Made by a program: the position numbers and the translations under genes. The notes under the pieces are model-generated. The model was not told the DNA's origin. It ran no database searches and saw only the letters and a list, made by a program, of their open reading frames with translations. This document shows positions 1-6,662 of a DNA stretch of 62,563 bases, piece after piece. Numbering within the stretch: position 1 is the stretch's first letter; each line of letters begins with the position of its first letter. This DNA is from UBA5862 sp002408105 (lineage in GTDB: Bacteria; Pseudomonadota; Gammaproteobacteria; Pseudomonadales; UBA5862), in contig JAXHVB010000068.1 in assembly GCA_034189125.1 (NCBI GenBank), positions 1 through 62,563 of the forward strand, given 5' to 3'.

Positions 1-1297
1 GGGTCATGTCATTCCGCACTGGATTTCTAGGTTCGAGATCTGGCCGTACCTCGAACGCTTCTCCATGGACGTTGAGCGGGATCTACTCGCCGAGCTCGGA
101 GGGCGACCCGATTTCATCATTGGCAACTATTCGGACGGCAACCTCGTGGCGTCCCTGCTTGCCCAGCGGTTGCACGTCACCCAGTGCAACATCGCGCACG
201 CGCTGGAGAAAACCAAGTACCTGTACTCGGATGTGTTTTGGCAGCAGAACGACGCCCACTACCACTTTTCCAGCCAGTTCACCGCCGACCTGATCGCGAT
301 GAACTACGCGGATTTCATCATCACCAGCACCTACCAGGAAATCGCCGGAACCCCACTGAGTGTCGGTCAGTATGAAAGCTACTCATCCTTCACGATGCCG
401 GGGCTGTACCGCGTCGTGAATGGGGTCGACGTGTTTGACCCGAAGTTCAACATCGTCTCTCCGGGAGCGGACGCAGACATTTATTTCCCCTACACCCAGG
501 CCGAACGCCGCTTGCCGAGCGTCGCGGCGGAGTTGCGTGAACTGGTGTTTGGCCGTGGCGGCAAAGTGGAGGCACGCGGTCACTTGCGTGATCCAGACAA
601 GCCATTGCTGTTTACCATGGCGCGGCTGGACCGCATCAAGAACATCACTGGACTGGTGGAGTGGTATGCAGGGAGCGAGGCGCTGCGCGAACGGGCCAAC
701 CTGCTGGTGATCGCTGGCCATGTGGATGCCGAAAAATCGGGCGACCAGGAGGAGCGCGAGGAGATCCACAAGATGCACCGCCTGTTCGAAGCGCAGGGCT
801 TGGATCAGTCGGTGCGCTGGTTGGGCTTTCGGCTCGACAAGGTGGCCTCGGGTGAGTTGTACCGGGTGGTGGCCGATACCCGCGGTGCCTTTTGCCAGCC
901 AGCATTGTTTGAAGCCTTTGGCCTGACCGTGATCGAGGCCATGTCCTCAGGGCTCCCCACCTTTGCCACTTGCTTTGGAGGCCCAGCGGAGATCATCGAG
1001 CCCGGTCGGTCAGGCTTTCACATCGATCCGAACCAGGGCGCCGCTGCGGCCGCGGCCATGGCGGACTTCTTCGCCCGTTCGGCAGAATCGCCGGACCACT
1101 GGGAGCGGGTCTCGCAGGGTGCGCTGGAGCGGGTCGCGGCGCGCTATACCTGGACCCACTACGCGGAGCGGGTGCTGACGCTCAGCCGCGTGTATGGCTT
1201 CTGGAAGTACGTCACCAACCTGGAGCGCGATGAGACCCGCCGTTACCTCGAGTCGTTGTACTCGCTGCTGCTGCGCCGGCTGAACCGGCTGGATTGA
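1..1297 (+). CDS. sus: Sucrose synthase, C-terminal part (5' end outside window)
   Basis: Cytosolic glycosyltransferase of the GT4 fold that reversibly converts sucrose plus a nucleoside diphosphate to NDP-glucose plus fructose. The reading frame is open from base 2, and the residues before the first in-window Met (VIPHWISRFEIWPYLERF) already match the family, so the gene begins upstream. About 431 residues are visible: GNYSDGNLVASLLA and AHALEKTKY near the start, FSSQFTADLIAMN, ITSTYQEIAG, then the nucleotide-sugar site with the E-x7-E pattern in FEAFGLTVIEAMSSG. Bacterial sucrose synthases occur in halotolerant and chemolithotrophic proteobacteria, usually for sucrose breakdown or ADP-/UDP-glucose supply. 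HexR, a sugar-phosphate-responsive regulator, lies just downstream on the other strand. A plain sucrose-phosphate synthase is unlikely given these motifs. Confidence 0.93.
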   Translation, partial: GHVIPHWISRFEIWPYLERFSMDVERDLLAELGGRPDFIIGNYSDGNLVASLLAQRLHVTQCNIAHALEKTKYLYSDVFWQQNDAHYHFSSQFTADLIAMNYADFIITSTYQEIAGTPLSVGQYESYSSFTMPGLYRVVNGVDVFDPKFNIVSPGADADIYFPYTQAERRLPSVAAELRELVFGRGGKVEARGHLRDPDKPLLFTMARLDRIKNITGLVEWYAGSEALRERANLLVIAGHVDAEKSGDQEEREEIHKMHRLFEAQGLDQSVRWLGFRLDKVASGELYRVVADTRGAFCQPALFEAFGLTVIEAMSSGLPTFATCFGGPAEIIEPGRSGFHIDPNQGAAAAAAMADFFARSAESPDHWERVSQGALERVAARYTWTHYAERVLTLSRVYGFWKYVTNLERDETRRYLESLYSLLLRRLNRLD

Positions 1298-1372
1298 ACC
1301 CGAACGGTGGAACCCCGAGTGTCGGGAAGGGACTAACCCAGTCTACCCCACTGCACCTCGAACGGAGGGCAC

Positions 1373-1639
1373 ATGACCCACAATAAGCCCATCGACTTCG
1401 ACCAAGCCTGCCTTGACCCGGCGGCGGTGTTTGATTCGCCGCAGGATGTACTGCACCACAGCGCGCTGAGCGAGTCCCAGCGCCGCGAGATTCTCGAGCG
1501 CTGGATGCAGGACGCAGAAGAACTCGCAGTGGCCTCGGGCGAAGGCATGGAGTTGCGCGGCGACACCCACCCGGGCACCGACGAAGCGGCGTTGCTCGAA
1601 GCCGTCTCTGAGGCACTGCGGGCACTGGACAACCGCTGA
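1373..1639 (+). CDS. Small conserved protein of unknown function (88 aa)
   Basis: Soluble, acidic 88-residue protein with no signal peptide or membrane segment. It contains the pattern LDPAAVFDSPQDVL, then ILERWMQDAEEL and an EGM motif, which I recognise from short uncharacterised proteobacterial proteins; no function is known to me. A strong ribosome binding site (GGAGGG, 1364-1369) sits four bases before the ATG. It follows sucrose synthase by 75 bases, with only a weak 5-bp hairpin (1314-1326) between them, so the two may be co-transcribed. Its stop lies 28 bases from the convergent hexR stop. Confidence 0.8.
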   Translation: MTHNKPIDFDQACLDPAAVFDSPQDVLHHSALSESQRREILERWMQDAEELAVASGEGMELRGDTHPGTDEAALLEAVSEALRALDNR

Positions 1640-1667
1640 CGGTTGCCCCGCCAGCCTGCACCGAGGG

Positions 1668-2576
1668 CTAACCTGAGTCGTTCGAGTCTCTTCGGGGCGC
1701 GGGGCGGGGGGCGTTGTCCGTTGCGGGTTGCGGTTCACGCAACTGCTCCAGGCTGTCGCGCAGCGCCGCCAGGTGCTCGGTGAGTGCCGGGCCGCGGCTT
1801 GCAGCCACGCCCGTTGCCAGCACGTCGATCACCACCAGGTGCGCAATCCGGGAGGTGAGGGGCGTGTACATGTCATTGTGCTGGGAGGCATTGATGTGAA
1901 TCGCCACAGTTGCCACTTCAGCCAGCGGTGAGCGCGATGGCGCGATTGCGATCACCGAAGTCCCGGCTTTCAGTGCCAGGCGCACCGAATGCAGCAGGGC
2001 CTGGGTGCGGCCGGTTTGTGAGATGGCAACCACCACATCGCCGGGGTCCAGGGACTGGGCCGACATGTGCTGAATGTGGGGGTCGGAATAGGCGGTGCTT
2101 GCCACCCGCAGGCGGAAGAATTTGTCCTGGGCGTCGGCTGCCACTGCGCCTGAGGCGCCGAACCCATAAAACTCGATCCGCCGGGCCGCGGCCAACAACA
2201 GGATGGCTTGCTCCAGCGCGGAAGGATCGATTTCATCGCGCAGGGTGATCAGTGCACCGATGGTGGCATCGAAGACTTTTTGGCTGAGCCGGGCTGTGGT
2301 GTCATCAGCGGCGGCTTCGAAACGCCCGAAGCGGGCGTCGGTGGCGATGTGGCGGGCCAGGCGCAGTTTGAAATCCTGGAACCCGCTGCAGCCGATCGCG
2401 CGGCAGAAGCGGATCACCGTGGGTTCGCTGACGTGGGCCTCCTGCGCCAGGTCCACGATGCGCATGTGCACAATGTCCTTGGGGTTGGCGAGCACATAGG
2501 CAGCCACTTTCTGCTCCGATTTGCGCAGCCGGTTCTGCACGTCCTGAATGGCGCTCAGCAGGTTTTGGAGTTGCAT
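1668..2576 (-). CDS. hexR: HexR-type transcriptional regulator (MurR/RpiR family)
   Basis: Predicted 302-residue DNA-binding regulator. The N-terminal RpiR helix-turn-helix (about residues 1-77: MRIVDLAQEAHVSEPTVIRFCRAIG) is followed by a SIS sugar-phosphate-binding domain (FYGFGASGAVAADAQ, then ISQTGRTQALL). In gammaproteobacteria HexR senses 2-keto-3-deoxy-6-phosphogluconate and represses zwf, edd, eda, pykA and gap-type genes. All four Entner-Doudoroff genes lie 8-14 kb away here, not adjacent as in Pseudomonas. The chosen ATG matches family length and starts at the conserved MQLQNLLSAI; a much longer upstream extension overlaps uvrD and is implausible. The C-terminus carries a Pro/Asp-rich tail of about 20 residues. 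It shares a compact back-to-back promoter with uvrD. Confidence 0.9.
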   Translation of the reverse strand: MQLQNLLSAIQDVQNRLRKSEQKVAAYVLANPKDIVHMRIVDLAQEAHVSEPTVIRFCRAIGCSGFQDFKLRLARHIATDARFGRFEAAADDTTARLSQKVFDATIGALITLRDEIDPSALEQAILLLAAARRIEFYGFGASGAVAADAQDKFFRLRVASTAYSDPHIQHMSAQSLDPGDVVVAISQTGRTQALLHSVRLALKAGTSVIAIAPSRSPLAEVATVAIHINASQHNDMYTPLTSRIAHLVVIDVLATGVAASRGPALTEHLAALRDSLEQLREPQPATDNAPRPAPRRDSNDSG

Positions 2577-2616
2577 GGACAGCGGTTGGTGGCGGCCGGC
2601 GGGACCCTTTGCCGGC

Positions 2617-2658
2617 ATCATAGCACCTGCCGTGCGGCCCCACGGCGGCTGGTATAAT
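2617..2658. promoter_or_regulatory. Back-to-back hexR/uvrD promoters within a 42-bp imperfect palindrome
   Basis: For uvrD there is an extended -10 (TGG then TATAAT, 2650-2658). For hexR, on the minus strand, there is TGC then TATGAT (2625 down to 2617). The two -10 hexamers are equidistant from base 2637.5. Between them lies the inverted repeat GCCGTG (2629-2634) / CACGGC (2641-2646). Pairing all 21 positions about this centre gives 17 complementary pairs. Neither promoter has a good -35, which fits extended -10 promoters or activator/repressor control. HexR autoregulation is an inference; the known HexR consensus (TGTARTWWWAYTACA) is not present. Confidence 0.6.
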
Positions 2659-2664
2659 CGCGCG

Positions 2665-4839
2665 ATGGATGTGTCGCGGATACTGAGTGGCCTCAACGAG
2701 GCCCAGCGCGAAGCGGTGGCCGCGCCGCTTGGCAACCAGTTGGTGTTGGCCGGGGCCGGCAGCGGCAAGACCCGGGTGTTGGTGCATCGAATCGCTTGGT
2801 TGATCCACACTGAGCAGCTTTCCCCGCAGAGTATTCTCGCGGTCACCTTCACCAACAAAGCGGCCCGAGAGATGCGGGAGCGCATCGAGTCCCTGCTGGG
2901 CATCTCCACCCGCCACCTCTGGGTGGGCACCTTCCATGGCATTGCACACCGCTTGCTCCGCACGCACTGGCATGCTGCCGGGTTGCCGCAGGCCTTCAAT
3001 GTTCTGGATGCCGACGACCAGTTGCGCCTGGTCAAGCGCGTCCACTCCGAACTGAATCTGGATGAAGAGCGTTGGCCCGCAAAGCAGACCCGCTGGTTCA
3101 TCAACGCACAGAAGGACGAGGGCCGGCGGCCAGAGCACATTGAAGCGGCCGGCGACCTCTTCCTAACCACCATGGTCGAGGTGTACCGGGCCTACGAAGC
3201 GGCCTGCGCACGCACTGGGCTGGTCGACTTCGCCGAGCTTCTGTTGCGCTCGCATGAGCTGTGGCTGCGCCATCCCGACCTGCTGCATCACTACCAAGGG
3301 CGGTTCCGACACCTGTTGGTCGATGAGTTCCAGGATACCAACGCCGTACAGTACGCTTGGCTTCGGGTATTGGCCGGTGAGGTGCTCAGCGTGACCGCCG
3401 TGGGCGACGACGACCAGTCGATTTACGGTTGGCGCGGCGCTCGCATTGAGAACATCCACCGCTACTGTGATGACTTCGCACAGGTGCAGACGGTCAGATT
3501 GGAGCAAAACTACCGCTCCACCGGCACGATTTTGGGCGCGGCCAACGCATTGATTGCCCGCAACGCCGACCGGCTTGGCAAGGAGTTGTGGACGGCCGGG
3601 GAGGAGGGCACGCCAATTTCCCTGTTTGCCGGCTTCAATGAACAGGACGAAGCCGGCTACGTGATCGAGCGGATCGAACACCACTTGAACCAGGGCTTTC
3701 AGCGCAGCGACATCGGTGTGCTCTACCGCTCCAATGCCCAATCCAGGGTGTTGGAGGAGGCACTTTTGCGTGCGGCGATTCCCTATCGAATCTACGGTGG
3801 CCAACGGTTCTACGAGCGGCTTGAGATTCGCAATGCCCTGGCCTACCTGCGCCTACTGGTGCACCGGCAGGACGACGCTGCGCTTGAGCGTGTCATCAAT
3901 ACACCGAGCCGGGGGGTGGGTGCCAAGACACTCGAATCCCTGCGTGAACGGGCCCGAGCCGATGGGGTGCCGCTGTGGGATGCCATGCACACCTGCGTCA
4001 CATCAGGCGGGCTGCCGGCACGCGCGCGGAGCAGCCTGGCGGCGTTTATCGAGTTGATCGATGACCTGCAAGTGTCTGTTCAAGGGCTGCCCCTCGGCAC
4101 CCTCGTGGATGTGGTATTGGAGCGCAGCGGCCTTTTGGCCCACCACGGTGCTGAAAAGGGTGAGAAGGGACAAGCTCGCATCGACAACCTGCGTGAACTG
4201 GTCAGTGCCAGCCGTCAGTTCGACACGCTCTTGTGGGCGGACGAAGAAATGCGTGCCGAGGTGGAAGGCTCCTCGCCGTTGGCGATGTTTCTGGACGTAG
4301 CAGCCCTCGAAGCCGGTGATGCACAGGCCCATGAAGACGAGGATTCGGTGCAACTGATGACCTTGCATTCAGCGAAAGGGTTGGAGTTTCCTGTGGTGTT
4401 CCTTACCGGGGTCGAGGAAGGCCTGTTTCCCCATAAAATGTCGCTGGAGGAGCCAGGGCGCCTGGAGGAAGAGCGCCGCCTGTGCTACGTGGGCGTGACC
4501 CGCGCGATGCAACACCTGTACCTGACCTACGCCGAGATGCGCCGCCTGCACGGCAGCGACCATTTTCATAAGATCTCCCGCTTCGTGCGTGAGATCCCGC
4601 CTGAGTTCATTCAGGAGGTGCGCATGAACCATGCAGTAGAGCGCCCGTTCACCGGAGCCGATTCCCTGGGGGGCGACGCGGTGTACCAGCTGGGACAGCG
4701 GGTGCGTCATGGCACCTTCGGTGAAGGGGTCATCCTCAACGCCGAGGGTGCCGGTAGGCAGGCCCGTGTTGAAGTGCAGTTCGACGCGGAAGGCAGCAAG
4801 TGGCTGGTGCTCGCCTACGCCAAGTTGCAGCCGATCTAG
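2665..4839 (+). CDS. uvrD: DNA helicase II, UvrD/Rep superfamily 1
   Basis: ATP-dependent 3'-5' helicase for nucleotide excision and mismatch repair; 724 residues, close to E. coli UvrD (720). Visible motifs in order: Walker A AGAGSGKT (29-36), VTFTNKAAREM, DEFQDTN (Walker B), GDDDQSIYGWRGA, QNYRSTGTIL, and the C-terminal MTLHSAKGLEFPVVFLTG and VTRAMQHLYLTYA. The end (FGEGVILNAEG...KWLVLAYAKL) matches the UvrD C-terminal extension. The ATG is preceded by TATAATCGCGCG with no Shine-Dalgarno, so the -10 box ends six bases before the start codon, which suggests a leaderless mRNA. No LexA-type box (CTGT-N8-ACAG) is visible upstream, unlike in E. coli. Confidence 0.95.
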   Translation: MDVSRILSGLNEAQREAVAAPLGNQLVLAGAGSGKTRVLVHRIAWLIHTEQLSPQSILAVTFTNKAAREMRERIESLLGISTRHLWVGTFHGIAHRLLRTHWHAAGLPQAFNVLDADDQLRLVKRVHSELNLDEERWPAKQTRWFINAQKDEGRRPEHIEAAGDLFLTTMVEVYRAYEAACARTGLVDFAELLLRSHELWLRHPDLLHHYQGRFRHLLVDEFQDTNAVQYAWLRVLAGEVLSVTAVGDDDQSIYGWRGARIENIHRYCDDFAQVQTVRLEQNYRSTGTILGAANALIARNADRLGKELWTAGEEGTPISLFAGFNEQDEAGYVIERIEHHLNQGFQRSDIGVLYRSNAQSRVLEEALLRAAIPYRIYGGQRFYERLEIRNALAYLRLLVHRQDDAALERVINTPSRGVGAKTLESLRERARADGVPLWDAMHTCVTSGGLPARARSSLAAFIELIDDLQVSVQGLPLGTLVDVVLERSGLLAHHGAEKGEKGQARIDNLRELVSASRQFDTLLWADEEMRAEVEGSSPLAMFLDVAALEAGDAQAHEDEDSVQLMTLHSAKGLEFPVVFLTGVEEGLFPHKMSLEEPGRLEEERRLCYVGVTRAMQHLYLTYAEMRRLHGSDHFHKISRFVREIPPEFIQEVRMNHAVERPFTGADSLGGDAVYQLGQRVRHGTFGEGVILNAEGAGRQARVEVQFDAEGSKWLVLAYAKLQPI

Positions 4840-4898
4840 CGGCGTGGCGCTGTGCCCGCCTTTCCACCCGTACGCAATAACAAGAAAAGGTCTTTTCT

Positions 4899-6011
4899 AT
4901 GTCCATCCCGTATCGCAGATTCCGGTCTCTGCTTCTGGCGCTGGCCGCTGCACTGTTGGTCGCTTGCGGCGAAACCGAGACCGGAGAGTCCACCGAGCCC
5001 TTGGCCAGTGCGAAGACCTACCGGTGGAAGCTGGTCACCTCCTGGCCGAAGAACTTTCCGGGCCTTGGAACCGCACCTGAGCGCTTTGCCGAGCAAGTCG
5101 ATGCGATGAGCGGTGGGCGCCTCAAGATCAAGGTGTACGGGGCGGGCGAGCTGGTGCCGGCCCTTGAAGTTTTCGATGCGGTCTCGCGCGGTACGGCAGA
5201 AATGGGCCACAGCGGCGCCTACTACTGGAAGGGAAAGGTACCCGCCGCTCAGTTTTTTTCGGCGGTGCCCTTTGGTCTCAACGCGCAGGAGATGAATGGC
5301 TGGATTCACGAGGGGGGCGGGCTCGACCTCTGGCGTGAGCTGTACGCTCCATTTGGGGTCATTCCATTCGCGGGCGGCAACAGCGGCGTACAGATGGCCG
5401 GCTGGTTCAACCGCGAAATTCTCGCTGTCGAAGACCTGAAAGGGCTGAAAATGCGCATTCCAGGGCTTGGTGGCGAAGTGATGGAGCGCCTGGGGGTCAT
5501 TTCTGTGACCCTGGCCGGCGGTGAGATTTTTACTGCACTGCAGACCGGGGCCATCGACGCCACCGAGTGGGTGGGCCCATACAACGACTTGGCCTTTGGC
5601 CTCAACCGAGTCGGCAAATACTACTATTATCCGGGGTGGCACGAGCCGGGCACAACCCTCGAGCTGCTGGCCAACCAGGCGGCGTTCGAGTCGCTGCCGA
5701 GCGATCTGCAAGCGATCGTCGAGAACGCCGCCCGCGCCGTCAACCAGTCGATGCTGGACGAATACACCGCGCGCAACAACGCCGCCTTGCAGGAACTGGT
5801 GCAGGTCCATGGGGTACAACTGCGCCAGTTTCCAGAAGCGGTCCTTGCCCGCATCCGTGCGGTCTCTGCGCAGGTGGTCGAGGAGCTCGGCGCCAGCAGC
5901 CCAGAGGCGCAGCGGGTATACGACAGCTACCAGGCATTTCGTGAACAGGCAACTGCCTACCACGCGATTTCCGAGCAAGCCTATATCAACGCCCGACACC
6001 CTGTGGATTGA
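4899..6011 (+). CDS. TRAP transporter substrate-binding lipoprotein (DctP family)
   Basis: 370-residue periplasmic solute-binding protein of a tripartite ATP-independent transporter. The N-terminus is a lipoprotein signal ending LLVAC (lipid-anchored Cys23). The mature part shows DctP-family features: WPKNFPGLGTAPERFAEQV, a GRLKIKVYGAGELVP segment, and LKGLKMRIPG followed by GGEIFTALQTGAIDATEWVGP. The GAYYW / FAVPFGLNAQEMNGW-like region resembles the 2-oxo-acid-binding (TakP-type) or mannitol-type branch, but I cannot fix the ligand. The partner membrane subunits are not adjacent; dctQM lie about 13 kb away on the other strand. A purine-rich AAAAGG precedes the ATG by about ten bases. Confidence 0.9.
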   Translation: MSIPYRRFRSLLLALAAALLVACGETETGESTEPLASAKTYRWKLVTSWPKNFPGLGTAPERFAEQVDAMSGGRLKIKVYGAGELVPALEVFDAVSRGTAEMGHSGAYYWKGKVPAAQFFSAVPFGLNAQEMNGWIHEGGGLDLWRELYAPFGVIPFAGGNSGVQMAGWFNREILAVEDLKGLKMRIPGLGGEVMERLGVISVTLAGGEIFTALQTGAIDATEWVGPYNDLAFGLNRVGKYYYYPGWHEPGTTLELLANQAAFESLPSDLQAIVENAARAVNQSMLDEYTARNNAALQELVQVHGVQLRQFPEAVLARIRAVSAQVVEELGASSPEAQRVYDSYQAFREQATAYHAISEQAYINARHPVD

Positions 6012-6062
6012 ACGGAACCGCCGGGTGGTTGTCTGATCCCTCGCGATTGCGCAAACTGGACC

Positions 6063-6082
6063 CTGGACCCAAACGGGTCCAG
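6063..6082 (+). other. Perfect 8-bp hairpin upstream of the DUF3015 gene
   Basis: CTGGACCC and GGGTCCAG flank the loop AAAC, in the 124-base gap between the TRAP binding protein and the DUF3015 gene. No T-run follows, so it is not a standard intrinsic terminator. It could be an mRNA stabiliser, a Rho-related element or part of a 5' leader. The rest of the gap shows only the Shine-Dalgarno AGGAGAAT before the next ATG. Confidence 0.45.
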
Positions 6083-6135
6083 ACCTGGGCAGGGGCCGCA
6101 CCGCGGCTCCGCATGGATTCTTAGGAGAATTAGGT

Positions 6136-6612
6136 ATGAAAAAGGCTCTGATTGGCGCAGCGATGCTGAGTGTTTCTTCTGCGAGCTTCGCGGTGGCGCC
6201 GGGCGGTCCTGGTTGTGGTTGGGGCAACATGCTGTTCGAAGGAAAGTCCGGTATGGGGTATCACCTTCTTGCCACGATTGTGAACGGTACCTCTGGCAAC
6301 GCCACCTTCGGCATGACGAGCGGGACCAATGGCTGTGACGTCGATGGAGAGCTCACCTACGCTGGAGAAAACATGATCGGCGCAGTCATGGACGAGTTCT
6401 CCGAAGACGTCGCCCGTGGCGAAGGCGAGGCGCTCGATGCCGTTGCCGTCACCCTGAATGTTGCCCCGCAGGACCGCCCACACTTCGCCGCGGTGATGCA
6501 CCAACACTTCGCTCAGCTGTTTCCCAGTGCTGAAGTGACAGCCGCTGAAGTGACCACTCAGGTTCTGGCCATCATGCAAGCCGATGCACGCTTGGCACAG
6601 TATGTGAGCTGA
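6136..6612 (+). CDS. Exported DUF3015 family protein
   Basis: 158-residue secreted protein with a clean Sec signal (MKKALIGAAMLSVSSASFA, cut before VAPGG). The mature part has two cysteines (PGCGWGNMLF and TNGCDVDG) that could form a disulfide, a GMTSGTNGC segment, and a C-terminal helical half rich in Ala/Glu. These match the DUF3015 family, usually described as conserved periplasmic or envelope proteins of unknown role. A strong ribosome binding site (AGGAGAAT) sits six to nine bases upstream. A strong intrinsic terminator begins about 20 bases after the stop, so this looks like a short, probably well-expressed transcription unit. Confidence 0.85.
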   Translation: MKKALIGAAMLSVSSASFAVAPGGPGCGWGNMLFEGKSGMGYHLLATIVNGTSGNATFGMTSGTNGCDVDGELTYAGENMIGAVMDEFSEDVARGEGEALDAVAVTLNVAPQDRPHFAAVMHQHFAQLFPSAEVTAAEVTTQVLAIMQADARLAQYVS

Positions 6613-6632
6613 CCGCGTCGCGGTTTGAGGTT

Positions 6633-6662
6633 AAAGGCCCCGCCACGCGCGGGGCCTTTTTT
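6633..6662 (+). terminator. Intrinsic terminator after the DUF3015 gene
   Basis: An 11-bp perfect stem (AAAGGCCCCGC / GCGGGGCCTTT, loop CACGC) is followed by a run of T. The T-run abuts the ATG of the next gene (6663), leaving no room for a conventional leader or Shine-Dalgarno on a transcript starting downstream of the hairpin. Confidence 0.9.

Noticed and set aside
2577..2664. LexA (SOS) box upstream of uvrD
   Set aside because: I looked for CTGT-N8-ACAG on both strands and found none.
2577..3173. N-terminal extension of the HexR reading frame by 199 residues
   Set aside because: It would overlap the first third of uvrD on the other strand, and HexR homologues begin at the conserved MQLQNLLSAI.
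4836..6230. 464-codon open frame on the minus strand over the TRAP binding-protein gene
   Set aside because: It mirrors a well-supported lipoprotein gene in a GC-rich region, spans the hairpin and the DUF3015 start, and shows no recognisable domain.
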